A stretch of DNA of 64,000 nt from Takakia lepidozioides (GCA_030704615.1 CM060733.1:64604001-64668000), one strand, 5' to 3'. Counted from the first letter of the stretch, positions 46,741 through 58,741 are shown. Made by a program: numbers and translations. Notes: generated from the letters alone by a model not told the origin.

Positions 46741-47885
46741 GCATGGAACTGCGGAGCCAGGAGTTCTTGAAAGATCCTTTACAACGGTGGGACAGGAGCC
46801 TTGACAAGGTGAGCTTTCTTCATGTGGGATGAGAAGGAGTGTGAGGGAGTGTTGAGTGAAGTTAGAATCTCGCTTGCTCTGCAGAAACTACTTTTACTGT
46901 CCATGTCGCAGGTTGTTCTTTCTAAGCAGGGTATGAAAGTAGGATGCGCAAGCGCTTTCCCTGGAGTTGGCAAGGCACTGGGGAGGGTTGAGACTGTGGC
47001 TGCTCAGCTGCTCCCTGGTGGTTTCTACAGACCAGTCCAAAATTTCCAGACTATAGACATAAGCTGGTTTAGCAGCTGTGTAAGTTTGGACATGTTCGTA
47101 TGTTCCTCTTTGTGTAGAGTCCCATGGAGCCCAAAGTGAATGTGGCATGGATGTTGTTGAAAGGTGACTTACACTCCTCTATAAGATACTTGTCCAAATG
47201 TTGATTCTGTGGGATTTTCGGTCACAAAGGTCTACTTTGGATCATGGAAGAGCAGAGCTGGCATGAGGTTCTTAAAGATCCTTCACAATGGTGGGACAAC
47301 CGCAATTGCAAGGTGTGGCTTTCTTAATGCTGGACGGGAAGAAGTTTGTCCATCCTGCAAAATGTGGGCTCTTCCTGTTAGTATCACGATTTGGTAATTT
47401 TCCTGGTGTTTGTAAGGTACTTGGGGATGGTCAGTGTGGTCTTAGGAGGCCGAGTTTAGATCTATGGCTGCTCAGTTGCACCATGCTGGTTCTCCTCACA
47501 GACCGATTCGAGATTGCCTGACTACAGACACAAGCAGCACACACAAGGGGACCTTTTGGGTTGATGGTCAGTCGAATCCTCCAAGGGTGAAAGAAAAGCT
47601 AGCTGCTTTCATGACACAAGGTCAAGGACAACTTGGTGAGGGCACCTCCTTCATCAACACAATTCAGTGTTTTTTGCCCTCTCATCAGAGTCGTCCTAAT
47701 TTTCCATGTTGAGTTTTGCAAGTAACCTCGTTTGGTGGATCTATTTGTGGTTGGTGTGATTTTCACATGTTACTGCCAATGTGGCAGCAGGAAAGTATCC
47801 AAAAACAAATAACAAAGACGAGGAGAAGCTTTGGAATGAGTATTTTTCCGACCCCAATCAATGGTGGGACAATCGAGGCAAAAAG
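46741..47885 (+). CDS. Upstream exons with OSB-type PDF half-motifs
   Basis: Three exon-like blocks end in a splice donor after the first half of the PDF motif known from organellar single-strand DNA-binding (OSB) proteins: FLKDPLQRWDRSLDK (to 46808), HEVLKDPSQWWDNRNCK (to 47312) and LWNEYFSDPNQWWDNRGKK (to 47885). The first two are followed by degenerate second halves (KFPDYRHK at about 47,040; LPDYRHK at about 47,510) with nearby stops. The third joins in phase to the PPR exon, which begins IHERGPDFKHK. So at least the last block is probably an exon of the PPR gene; the first two may be relics or alternative exons. The true start codon was not found. Confidence 0.55.
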
Positions 47886-48153
47886 GTGAATGGCTGTTAG
47901 ATTACAGAGAGAAGCAGACAACAAGATGCAATACAAAGCTTTGTTGGCAATTGTCATCCTCTCTCTCCCCAGCACAGTTTTAACGTCTTGGGCACTTCAG
48001 CATCAGAGGTAGTGTGTGATAAGTAAGGTTGGGGTGTTTGCTAGAACAAATCTAGGCTGTCATTGTCAGCTGCTAGCAGCAAGGCGAGGGCCTATACTTG
48101 AATGGTGCAGAGGCAGGGCAAGCTGAAGGAGCAGGGATAGAGTGTGGGTCCAG

Positions 48154-51100
48154 ATTCATGAAAGAGGGCCGGATTTCAAGCACAAGATTACGTATGATCC
48201 CCTGTGGATTGATAGCCACAAGAAACCTGCATGGGTAGATGGTCAACTGGAAGCAGCAGCAGCAACAGCAGCGGCACAGTTGATAAAATCAGGCACATCG
48301 ACCATCACCACAGCTTCCAAAAGAGGAGCAAGAGAGGGTGTCCACAATGCTGCTTCTGGCACTTCTGGGCATGTGAGGACGCTATGTGAGGCAGGGCAAC
48401 TGAAAGAGGCTCTACAGACTTTAAACCAAGGAGGCATTTCAGTAGATTCAGATACTTATGTCTGTCTCTTGCGTAAGTGCATCAAGATGAAAGGTCTGGA
48501 AGCTGGAAAGCAGGTGCACGCTCACATTATCCAAAGTGGATTCAAGCCAAACGTTTTCCTAGACAACACCCTTGTCAACATGTATGTTAAGTGTGGGAGC
48601 ATCGTGGATGCTCACCAAGTGTTCAACAGAATGCCTCAACGATGTGTGGTCTCGTGGAATATAATGATGGCAGGATTTACCAAGAATGGGTGTGGTAGGA
48701 ATGCTTTGGAGACATATGAGCAAATGATGCGGGAAGGTGTGAAGCCCAACCAGATCACCTTTGTTTGTGTGTTCAATGCGTGTGCGAGCCTTGCAGCCCT
48801 GGAAAAGGGCCAAGAGGTCCATGGTGACATCGTCAAAGCTGGAATTGTACCAGATGTCATTCTGAACAATACCCTTGTGGACATGTATGCCAAATGTGGG
48901 TGCATGGAGCAGGCAAAGCGAGTGTTCGACAATATGGTTGATCGAGATGTGGTGTCGTGGAGTGCAATGATTGCAGGATATGCACTGCAGGGGCGTGGGA
49001 TGGAGGCTTTGGAGACCTATTTGCAAATGATGCGGGAAGGTGTGAAGCCTGACCACATCACGTTTGTTTGCGTTTGCAAGGCATGTGGAAGCCTGGCAGC
49101 TTTAGGAAAAGGCAAAGAGGTCCATGGTGACATTGGCAAAGCTGGAATTGTACCAGATGTCATGCTGAACAATACGCTGGTGGACATGTATGCCAAATGT
49201 GGCTCCATTGAGGACGCAAAGGGAGTGTTTGACAATATGGCTGAACGAGACGTGGTCTCATGGAGCACCATGATTGCAGGATATGCACAGCAGGGGTGTG
49301 GGCTGGAGGCTTTGGCGACCTATGAGCAAATGATGAGGGAAGGGGTGAAGCCCAACAAAATCACGTTTGTTTGCGTTTGCAATGCGTGTGCAAGCCTGGC
49401 AGCCCTGGAAAAGGGCAAAGAACTCCATGGTGACATTGTCAAAGCTGGAATTGTACCAGATGTCATTCTGAACACTGCCCTGGTGGACATGTATACCAAA
49501 TGCCGGAGCGTTGAAGATGCAAAGGAAGTGTTCGACAATATGGCTGAACGAAATGTGGTGTCCTGGAGTGCAATGATCGCAGGATATGCACAGCAGGGGT
49601 ACGGGATAGAGGCTTTGGAGACCTATGAGCAAATGATGCGTGACGGGGTGAAGCCCAACCACATCACATTTGTTTGCGTTTGCAATGCATGTGCGAGCCT
49701 GGCAGCCCTGGAAAAGGGCAAAGAGGTCCATGGTGACATCTTCAAAGCTGGAATTGTACCAGATGTGATTCTGAACAATACCCTGGTGGACATGTATGCC
49801 AAATGTGGGTGCATTGAGGATGCAAAGGGAGTATTTGACTATATGGCTGAACGAGATGTGGTATCGTGGAATGGGATGATCGCAGGATATGCACAGCAGG
49901 GGCGCGGGATGGAGGCTTTGGAGACCTATGAGAAAATGATACTAGAAGGGGTGAAGCCCAACCACATCACGTTTGTTTGTGTTTGCCATGCGTGTGCAAG
50001 CCTGGCAGCCCTGGAAAAGGGCAAAGAACTCCATGGTGACATTGTCAAAGCTGGAATTGTACCAGATGTCATTCTGAACACTGCTCTGGTGGACATGTAT
50101 GCCAAATGCCAGAGCATTGAAGCTGCAAAGCGAGTGTTCGACTGTATGGCTGAACGAAATGTGGTGTCATGGAGTGCCATGATGGCAGGATATGCACAGC
50201 AGGGGCGCGGGATGGAGGCTTTGGAGACCTATAAGCAAATGATACAGGAAGGGGTGAAGCCCGACCATATCACATTTGTTTGTGTTTGCAATGCGTGTGC
50301 GAGCCTGGCAGCCCTGGAAAAGGGCAAAGAGGTCCATGGTGACATCGTCAAATCTGCAATTGCACCAGATGTCATTCTGAACAATACCTTGGTGGACATG
50401 TATGCCAAATGTGGGTGCATTGAGGATGCAAAGGGAGTGTTTGCCAATATGGCTGAACGAGATGTGGTGTCCTGGAACGCGATGATCGCAGGATATGCAC
50501 AGCACGGGCATGGGATGGAGGCTTTGGAGACCTATGAGAAAATGATACAGGAAGGGGTGAAGCCCAACCACATCACGTTTGTCTGCGTTTGCAATGCATG
50601 TGCAAGCTTGGCAGCCCTGGTAAAGGGCAAAGAGGTTCATGGTGACATTGTCAAAGCTGGAATTGTACCAGATGTGATTCTGAACAATACCCTGGTGGAC
50701 ATGTATGCCAAATGTGGGTGCATCGAGGATGCAAAGAGAGTGTTTGGCAATATGGCTGAACGAGATGTGGTGTCGTGGAACGCTATGATTGCAGGCCATG
50801 CACAGCATGGTTGTCATAGGGAGGCCCTACAACTATTTGAAGGAATGCAAATGGAAGGCTTGAAGCCGGACAGTATCACCTTTATATGTGTTCTCTCTGC
50901 TTGCAGCCACGTTGGCCTATTGGATGACGGAAGACGCTACTTTGATTCCCTGAGTCAAGATCATGGTGTCACTCCCACAGTGAAACACTTTGGCTGCATG
51001 GTGGACCTTCTTGGACGTGCGGGACGATTGGATGAGGCAGAGGACCTCATTAATCAAATGCCAATCAAACCAGATGCTGTGGTGTGGAAGGCCTTGCTTG

Positions 51101-51690
51101 GTGCCTGCAGAATCCACGGCAATGTGGAGATGGCTGAACGTGCGGCAACATCTATTCTCAAGTGGGATGAACAGGATGCTGCGACTTATGTGTTGCTATC
51201 AAACATCTATGCCGCAGCTGGGAGGTGGGACGATAGTGCCAAGGTGAGAAAAATGATGAAGGTCAGAGGGGCTAGAAAGGAGCTCGGTTACTGCCGCATT
51301 GAGGTCGGCAACAGGGTGCACACCTTTGTTGTGGATGACAAATTGCATTCCAAAATTAAGGCAATCCATGCTGAGCTGAGAAGATTGTCTGGGCAGATGA
51401 AGGAGGCAGGGTATGTGCCTGACATGCGCTTTGTATTGCATGATGTGGGGGAGGAGCAAAAGGAATTTTCTCTTTGCCACCACAGTGAGAAGCTGGCCAT
51501 TGGTTTTGGGCTGATCAGCACGGCCCCTAGGACGCCTCTCCATCTCATAAAGAATCTTCGGGTGTGTGGTGACTGCCACACCTCCACCAAGTTCATCTCA
51601 AAGATTGTTGGCCGAGCCATTGTTGTACGGGATGCTAACCGCTTTCACCGCTTTGAAGATGGGGTTTGTTCTTGTGGGGATTACTGGTGA
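48154..51690 (+). CDS. DYW-class PLS pentatricopeptide repeat protein with PDF motif
   Basis: Predicted organellar C-to-U RNA-editing factor. The exon opens after an acceptor CAG at 48153 with the second half of a PDF motif (GPDFKHKITYDPLWIDS). A low-complexity linker is followed by eight PLS triplets of exactly 101 residues (303 bp) each, about 48,456-50,879; six to seven are almost identical (CNACASLAALEKGKEVHGDI, VDMYAKCG, AERDVVSWNAMIAGYAQ). Then come the final PLS units, E1/E2 motifs and a complete DYW domain: a PG-box-like ELGYCRIEV; zinc and catalytic residues in CHHSEKLAIGFGL (HSE) and CGDCH; and the end HRFEDGVCSCGDYW. The frame is open throughout, 1,182 codons if read from 48142, whose ATG lies in the intron. 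No transit peptide is visible because the first exon is unknown. Near-identity of repeats means RNA-target specificity is still evolving or being homogenised. Confidence 0.9.
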   Translation: MHERGPDFKHKITYDPLWIDSHKKPAWVDGQLEAAAATAAAQLIKSGTSTITTASKRGAREGVHNAASGTSGHVRTLCEAGQLKEALQTLNQGGISVDSDTYVCLLRKCIKMKGLEAGKQVHAHIIQSGFKPNVFLDNTLVNMYVKCGSIVDAHQVFNRMPQRCVVSWNIMMAGFTKNGCGRNALETYEQMMREGVKPNQITFVCVFNACASLAALEKGQEVHGDIVKAGIVPDVILNNTLVDMYAKCGCMEQAKRVFDNMVDRDVVSWSAMIAGYALQGRGMEALETYLQMMREGVKPDHITFVCVCKACGSLAALGKGKEVHGDIGKAGIVPDVMLNNTLVDMYAKCGSIEDAKGVFDNMAERDVVSWSTMIAGYAQQGCGLEALATYEQMMREGVKPNKITFVCVCNACASLAALEKGKELHGDIVKAGIVPDVILNTALVDMYTKCRSVEDAKEVFDNMAERNVVSWSAMIAGYAQQGYGIEALETYEQMMRDGVKPNHITFVCVCNACASLAALEKGKEVHGDIFKAGIVPDVILNNTLVDMYAKCGCIEDAKGVFDYMAERDVVSWNGMIAGYAQQGRGMEALETYEKMILEGVKPNHITFVCVCHACASLAALEKGKELHGDIVKAGIVPDVILNTALVDMYAKCQSIEAAKRVFDCMAERNVVSWSAMMAGYAQQGRGMEALETYKQMIQEGVKPDHITFVCVCNACASLAALEKGKEVHGDIVKSAIAPDVILNNTLVDMYAKCGCIEDAKGVFANMAERDVVSWNAMIAGYAQHGHGMEALETYEKMIQEGVKPNHITFVCVCNACASLAALVKGKEVHGDIVKAGIVPDVILNNTLVDMYAKCGCIEDAKRVFGNMAERDVVSWNAMIAGHAQHGCHREALQLFEGMQMEGLKPDSITFICVLSACSHVGLLDDGRRYFDSLSQDHGVTPTVKHFGCMVDLLGRAGRLDEAEDLINQMPIKPDAVVWKALLGACRIHGNVEMAERAATSILKWDEQDAATYVLLSNIYAAAGRWDDSAKVRKMMKVRGARKELGYCRIEVGNRVHTFVVDDKLHSKIKAIHAELRRLSGQMKEAGYVPDMRFVLHDVGEEQKEFSLCHHSEKLAIGFGLISTAPRTPLHLIKNLRVCGDCHTSTKFISKIVGRAIVVRDANRFHRFEDGVCSCGDYW

Positions 51691-52685
51691 AACTATGTTC
51701 TTCCTTAAAGGTGTGAGTGTCTTGCTTCATTGATTGATCTGTGTAACTAAGTTCATCAACCATTTCCTGAGAATATTGACCATGATGTGTACTGTTGAGG
51801 GCATTTCCTGTGCCATATCCACAGGTTATGGTAGGATGGTCTACCCAACGTAGGTGGGAAGTTCGCTCATATTTGCACTTGGATGGAGCAGGTGATGAAG
51901 GAAGGGGGGACTTTGGTGGTAGTGGAAGGAAATCAGAGTGGTGTCCTAATTCTGGTGTGAGTGGTGGAGCTTCTCTGAAGCTTGAAGATGAAAGTGAATG
52001 CAATTCATAAAGAGCTTGATTATAATGGCAGCTTGGTGCACAAGTTTGTCTACTTCTTAAATTTGGACATGTTTGTATGTTTCTTGTGGCTCTGTGGAGG
52101 GGAAGGGCCGTCCAGAAGGCATTTCGCCCTCGTTCCCATGCCCAAGAACAGCGGAATGCCCATTGGACGGGCCCTCAACGTGAAAACCTGACCTATTTTG
52201 GAACAGACGCACCTTACAAATTTGCAAGGTCCCTGCCAGCCTCTCAGGGACCTTACGAATTTGGAAGGTGCCTCCAAAAACAGGATGAAGTTCTGGTCGG
52301 GGAGGTATCTCCAAAAACAAAGGAAAACTTAGGTCAGATTTTTGCGCTTCAGGTAAAGCCCTTGACTAACTTGCATGAATGTTTTTGAAAACTAGCCTTA
52401 ACCCACCAAGATGTAAGTTCACGTAGATTGTAATGGTAATTGGGCATTCTGTTATTGATTGATGCGGCATGAATTGGATTTGCAGGGCTCCCTCACACTA
52501 TAATATTGGTTTGTGCATGTTGGAGTTCAAGGTTGGGGGAGAGAGTCTACTCCACTCCCTTCAGAAAAGAATTGCCCACAGTTCGAAACCAGGCAGCATG
52601 TATGAAACAGTTGTACAGTAAAAAATCTTTGCATAGGTACATGCAATAATTGGCGATACTGCTAGTGTCCCGGGAAGCAGGTGCT
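51691..52685. other. 3' flank of the PPR gene
   Basis: Nothing recognised. At about 52,170-52,330, TTACAAATTTG.. TTACGAATTTGGAAGG and two CTCCAAAAACA copies form a short imperfect repeat. Confidence 0.35.
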
Positions 52686-52689
52686 GATT

Positions 52690-54325
52690 ACTTGCATAAC
52701 TCTCCGTGTTCAATAGCTACTTGAGCTGCTCCCAAATCTCGTTCAGCCATACTGTCGAACACTCCCTCCGCATCCTCGATGCACCCACATTTTGCATACA
52801 TGTCCACGAGGGTATTGTTCAGAATCACATCTGGTACAATTCCAGCTTTGGCGATACAACCATACACCTCTTTGCCCTTTTCCAGCACACGCACACAAAT
52901 GTGATGTGGTCGGGCTTCACCCCTTCCACCATCATTTGCTCATAGGTCTCTAAAGCCTCTTCCCCGTGCCCCTGCTGTGCATACCCTGCAAGCATCGCGT
53001 TCCACAACACCACATTTCATTCAGCCATATTGTTGAACACTGCCTTCGCATCTCGATGCTCCCACATTTGGCAAACGTGTCCACGAGGGCATTGTTCAGG
53101 ATCAGGTACAATTCCAGCTCTGACAATGTTGCCATGGGCTTCTTTGCCCTTTTCCAGAGCTGCCAGGTTTGCACATGCATTGCAAACCCACACAAACGTG
53201 ATGTGGTTGGGCTTCACCCCTTCCCCCATCATTTGCTCATAGGTCTCCAAAGCCCTCCACCACACGTACCTGCTGTGCATACCCTGCAAGCATCGCGCTC
53301 CATCTCGTTCAGCCATATTGTTGAAAACTGCCTTTGCATCCTTAATGCACCCACATTTGGCATACATGTCCAACATGGCAGTGTTCATAATGACATCTGG
53401 TACAATTCCAGCTTTGACGATGTCACCATGGACCTCTTTCCCTTTTCCAGGGCTCCCAGGCTTGCCCACACATTGCAAACACAAACGAACGTGATGTGGT
53501 TGGGCTTCACCCCTTCGCGCATCATTTGCTCATAGGTCTCCAAAGCATTCGTACCACACCCATGCTTGGTCGTTGAGGCATTCTGTTGAACACTTGGTGA
53601 GCATACATGTTGACAAGGGTGTTGAGTAGAAAAATATTTGCCATTAATCCACTTTGGATAATGTGAGTGTGCACCTGCTTTCCAGCTTCAAGGCCTTTCA
53701 TCTTGATGCACTTAAGCAAGAGACAGACATACGTATCTGAATCTGCTGAAATGCCTCCCTGGTTTAAAGTCTGTAGAGCCTCTTTCAGTTTGTCTGCCTC
53801 AGAAAGCATCTTCACATGCCCAGAAGTGCCAGAAGAGGCATTGTGGACTCCCTCTCTTGATCCTCTTCCATAATCTGTGGTCATGGTTGAGGCGCCTGAT
53901 TTTATCAACTGTGCCGCTGCAACTGCTGCCTTTAGTTGACCATGTACCCATGTAGGTTTCTTGTAGCTATTGATCCACAGGGAATCATAAGTAATCTCGT
54001 GCTTGAAATCTGGCCCTCTTGGATGAATCTGGACCCACACTCTATCCCTGCTCCTTCAGCTATCCATGCCTCTGCACAAATCATGCATTCAACTTTACCT
54101 TGCTGCTAGCAGCTGACAATCACAGCCTAGATTTGTTCTAGGAAACACCCAATCACACTAGTTCCTATGCTGAATTGCGTCTGCTACTCGCTGTAATCTA
54201 ACAGGCATTCAACTTTTTGCCTCGGTTGTCCCACCATTGACTGGGGTCAGAAAAGTATTCATTCCACAGCTTCTCCTCATCTCTGTTACCTGTTTTTGGA
54301 TACTTTCCTGTTGTCACATTGGCAG
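52690..54325 (-). pseudogene. Inverted PPR pseudogene (copy of the DYW PPR gene)
   Basis: The minus strand from 54325 repeats the layout of the intact gene: GKYPKTGNRDEEKLWNEYF and DPSQWWDNRGKK (the splice donor has lost a G), then from about 54,030 RGPDFKHEITYDSLWINS, a linker and PLS repeats. Frames break repeatedly (about 53,520, 53,290, 53,080, 52,940), parts of repeats are missing, and there is no E or DYW tail. With the intact gene it forms a large inverted duplication around 51.7-52.7 kb. Open frames on the plus strand here are antisense shadows. Confidence 0.85.
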
Positions 54326-54542
54326 TATCATGTCAAAGTCACTCCAAACTAGATTCACTCAACCAGCTAACTTGCAGAATTCAACGTGGAAATTTAGGGC
54401 CGATTCTGATAAGAGGGGAAAACAGGGTGAAATGTGTTGAAGAAGCAGTGCCTGATTGTATCAATTGTGTCGCTGCTGCTGCAATTTGATTCTCCACCAA
54501 AGCTTTGAATGCTTTGAACCTATCGAGAACTCCAAACTTATT
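54326..54542. other. Spacer between PPR pseudogene and copia fragment
   Basis: Short non-coding stretch with no recognisable feature. Confidence 0.35.
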
Positions 54543-55822
54543 TTACATCATGTAAAGAAATATTTTCTTAGAAAACTCACCAGTGAAGGTCAAGAAATAC
54601 TTTGCACCTTCATGAGATTCAGACGACATATGACCGCATAGATCAGTATGCAACGGTTCAAGAACCTTATTTATTCGAGAACCTCCATCCTTTGGAAATG
54701 AGTTGCGATGGTGTTTACCATATACACATCCATCACAAACACTCAAGACCTGATCTCTTGTAAGATCCATGCCCTTAACCAGATTGTTAGCTGACATGCA
54801 TGCCAAACTTTGCATTGAGACATGTCCAAGTCTCTGATGCCAGAGGTCACTCTGCTTGAATGTAGCATTGCAATCCACATGTAACGCCTGGACAGCCCCA
54901 ACAGCTTGTACAATCTTGCATCTTGAACTACCTTAGTTCAACCAACAATGAATGGTAGAATCCTCAACCATAAGACCTTGCTCAGTTACCTGACTAACTG
55001 ACAATAGGTTCTTTGTCAATCTATGAACATAGAGAACATCTCCGATCTCTCGTGACACTTCAGGTGATAATTGAAACACGACAGTATCTTTTCATGGATA
55101 TCAAGACTAGTAGTACTGTTGTCTCCAAGATACACCTTGTGTCCCACAAAGAGTTCTTTGGAGGTTGAGCATTGGAACGTCATATGTTGAGATGTTCCTG
55201 AATCAATGATTTACCACACATCTCTACAACTGGGAGAGATTGACAAAGCTACAATAAAAAAGTTTAGTTTTGTCAACCATAATTGCCGATAAAACTTCAC
55301 TCTGTAACTTTTCCTTCTTCTCATCGTCTAGCTTTTTCTTGAAGTATTCACGTGCATAATGACCTCTTATGCCACAAAAGAAACATACTTTGTGTTTCTT
55401 CTTTTTGAATTTAACTTCCTTCTTCCATCTTACAACTCTTGGTTAAGATAGAGCCGATTGACGACATGTTTTCTTCCAAAACTGACACATAGATTGAACC
55501 ATGCTTATCTAACAGTTTTAGCATGTGCAACATGATGAAGTAAAGAATCTGCCACATTCAACAACATGGTTCCTCGAGCCAACTTATCTTTCTTCGCAAA
55601 AAGTTGTTGCTCAGGAGTCAACCCTGCGGCTATGATCTCTCCATCTTCAGGCTGCAGTTGAACTGCTGCAACCGCTTCTCCTGATGTGATCTCCCACAGA
55701 TCTTTCTCATGAAGAATGAACTCCATCTTAATCTTCCATGTATGAAAATTGTGATCATCTAACTTCTTCACTCGGATATGATCAGCAGAAGGTGCCATGA
55801 TGCTAGTTTGATGTTTTGCCAA
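54543..55822 (-). pseudogene. Ty1/copia gag and integrase N-terminal fragment
   Basis: Minus strand: gag start (VKKLDDHNFHTWKIKMEFIL.. LWEITSGE) at 55822-55505. Then broken frames containing a CCHC-like knuckle region near 55,380. Then the GAG-pre-integrase zinc region (LWHQRLGHVSMQSL.. VCDGCVYGKHHRNSF) and the first integrase strand (LEPLHTDLCGHM) at 54878-54543. The rest of the polyprotein is missing. Internal stops occur at about 54,930 and 55,440. Confidence 0.85.
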
Positions 55823-55992
55823 CGATAAAACACCCTCAAACTTTCAGATCTAACTCCAAACACTCAAGCTTTCAGATCTGACACCAAGCACTCAACTCCA
55901 AGCATTCAAGCTTTCAAATCTAACCCCAAGCACTCAAGCCTATTGGTTGTAAATCAAATACTCATCTTCTTCTATCTCTTAGACAGAATCAA

Positions 55993-56004
55993 GCTCTGAT
56001 ACCA
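55993..56004 (-). other. Copia primer-binding site
   Basis: The minus strand reads TGGTATCAGAGC, the usual initiator-Met-tRNA-type primer site of plant copia elements, directly after the LTR end and before gag. Confidence 0.85.
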
Positions 56005-56375
56005 CGTTGGAATTCGACAGAGAATAGAGGTAAAAGATGAACTGATTACTGAGAACTCTCCACCCAACCATAGGACCACAACAAGCTGTGTGTCCACCCT
56101 CCGAGCTCTCCCTATTTATACTCAAAGTCTAATCCAGAAATAGCTGAGATAACTATAGCATAACTCCATGCTTTTACTTAAGTTATCTCCACCTGATACT
56201 ATGGTATAATGACTTGAGTCACTAATAACTAAAGCTAATTTTAGCTATCTTTTAGCTAACCGAGGCTTATCTCTATTGTTAACTGTGACTTGTCAGCACT
56301 CTTTTTATGGAAGCCTGACTTGTCATCACAGTAACTTTAGGTAGTAGTAACTTGGTCAGGAGTTGATTTCCAACA
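56005..56375 (-). repeat. 5' LTR of copia element (~370 bp)
   Basis: The minus strand starts TGTTGGAAAT at 56375 and ends ATTCCAACG at 56005, against the primer-binding site. TGTTGGAA/TTCCAACA are the expected inverted ends, with the final CA changed to CG. No second LTR is present in the window. Confidence 0.8.
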
Positions 56376-57440
56376 GGTTTGGGGATGTGCGAGCAAATGA
56401 TGTGAAGCCGGACTGTGTGTTGTGCATGTCGTCTTGGTAGCGATCAGATGTGTTGGCTTCAATTCTCTGCCCTTAGAATGTTGGTGAGCTGGATGTGCCT
56501 ACCTTGATTTTTTATATATGGGGTGCAGGAGTTGGGCATTACATCAGACGAGGGTCTGAGTCTGGATGAGCTCCCCAAGAAAGTGGTTGTTGTCGGTGGT
56601 GGGTCTCTATGTTGGATGTGAGAAGGAAAGACTCCACAACACATAACGAACTCATACATTGCATGTTCTTGACAAGTGACCTCTGTGCAACTTTCCTTCC
56701 ATGCTTCAAAACTTGTGTTGGTCGTCACAACAGGATGGCCAAATTGTTCATAGTTAAATCACGGAGGAAATGAAGAGCAGTTTTGTTCATTAAGTTGTGG
56801 CTCCTGTGAAATAGAGGAAGGTGTTGGATGCAGCAGTTCCATCTTTTCCTATTCTGAAGCTGAATGATGGAGGGATTGATATGGTGGTGTGTGGAATAGG
56901 TACATCGTTGTAGAGTTTGTGGGTATCTATAATGGCATGGGAGCTGAGGTGGACTTGTTCTACAGGAAGCCTCTTCCTTTGACGTAAGTGGAGAGATTGG
57001 TTTTGTATTTTGTAGCTGTAAGTGTCCCTGTCTGTGTGATCAGGGTTGGAGGTGACTTGAATAGGTCCTGTCTGTGTTGGTGAACTTCAGCTAGCAACGC
57101 TTGATCCTTCCATGCTGGAGTGGACAATGCACGCAAGGGACTCACATGATGAATTGGTCGTTTGAATTGATTGAAAGAAACCCTGTAAGTGACTTCTGTG
57201 TAGGGGTTTTGACGAGGAAATGAGATCTATTGTAGCTCGCAACTTGGAGGGCCGAGGCATCAAATGTCACCCCGGTGTAAATATTACAAAGGTCGGAATT
57301 TATCTTCTTTTGTTTGCTAGTCTTACTCGTGCATGAATCCACAAACCCAGGTTTGTTGATTGAATGAGGAGCAGGAGAGTGGATGTGTGACCTGAGGAAC
57401 GAAATCCAAAATTGTGCCAGATACCATACTTTAACCTGCC
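56376..57440. other. Non-coding stretch
   Basis: No recognisable domain on either strand. It separates the copia LTR from the third PPR copy. Confidence 0.35.
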
Positions 57441-58625
57441 CTCATCAACATATACTGTAAATGTGGCAGCATATATGATGCAAACAGAGTGTTGAAAAAA
57501 TGGCTACACGAAATGTGGTGTCATGGAGTGCAATGATTGCAGGATATGCCCAGTATGGGTTTGGTAAGGAGGCGTGTCATGGAACACAATGCTTGCAGGG
57601 TATCCACAACAGAGACGTGGTATGGAGGCTTTGGAGACCTATGATCAAATGATGGGGGAAGGGGTGAAGCCCGACCACATCATGTTTCTGTGCATTTGCA
57701 GTGCGTATGCAAGCTTGGCAGCTCTGGAAAAGGGCAAAGAGGTCCATGGCAACATTGTCAGAGCTGCAGTTGTACCAAATGTCATTCTGAACAATACCCT
57801 CGTGGACATGTATGAAGGGAGTGTTCGACAGTATGGCTGAACGTGATGTGGTGTCGTGGAGTGCGATGAGAAAATGATACAAGTAGTGGTGACACCGGAC
57901 CAGGTCACGTTCATCTGCATTGTCAATGCCTGTGCAAGCCTGGCAGCCCTAGAGAAGGGCAAAGTTGTCCATGATGACATCATGAAAGCCAGAATTGTGA
58001 CAGATATTGTTCTGGATACTGCCCTGGTTGCATGTATGCCAAATGCGGTGACATACAGGATACCCGTCATGTGGTTGACAATATGGCTCAACGCAGTGTG
58101 GTCTCATGGAACACAATGATCACAGGATATGCCCAGCATGGGTGTGGTAGGGAGGCTTTGGAGACCTATGAGCAAATGATTCAGCAATGGGTGATTCTGG
58201 ATACTGCCCTGGTGGACATGCATGCCAATTGTTGGAGCATAGCTTATGCACGTCGAGTGTTTGACAACATGGGTCAAAGAAGTGCGATCTCATGGAATGC
58301 CATGATTGCAGGATATGCCCAGCGTGGATGTGGTAGGGAGGCTTTGGAGATTTACGAGCAAATGATACAGGAAGGATGAAACCTGACCAGGTGATCGCCT
58401 TCATTTGCGTTGTGCGTGCTTGTGCCAGCCTGGCAGCCCTGGAGAAGGGCAGACTGGTGCATGCTGACATCCTGAAAGGTGGAATTGTGCCAGATAGCTT
58501 TCTTGAAAATACCCTGTTGGATATATGTATTCCAAATGCGGGAGCATAAATGGTGCAAAACAGGTGTTTGACAATATGACTCAACGAGATGTAATCTCAT
58601 GGAACACCATGAGCTGCGGATGGAG
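57441..58625 (+). pseudogene. PPR pseudogene, third copy
   Basis: Plus-strand PLS repeats in several frames: [75 protein letters not shown]. Frames break at about 57,570, 57,830, 58,030, 58,380 and 58,520. Some repeats are fused or partial, and there is no E or DYW domain. Related to the two PPR copies at 48-54 kb but more diverged. Confidence 0.85.
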
Positions 58626-58741
58626 GATGGTGTCTTTGAGGTGCGAATCCTCCGCAGGCAGATCGCCTCGAACATCCTCATCTGCCAAAGATAGCAGGTT
58701 AGTGTGGTAAACACAATCCATAGTGGAAGTGTGTACATCTG

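Noticed and set aside
48559-50817. Minus-strand open frames across the PPR gene
   Set aside because: Repeated antisense translations of the PLS triplets; no independent domain.
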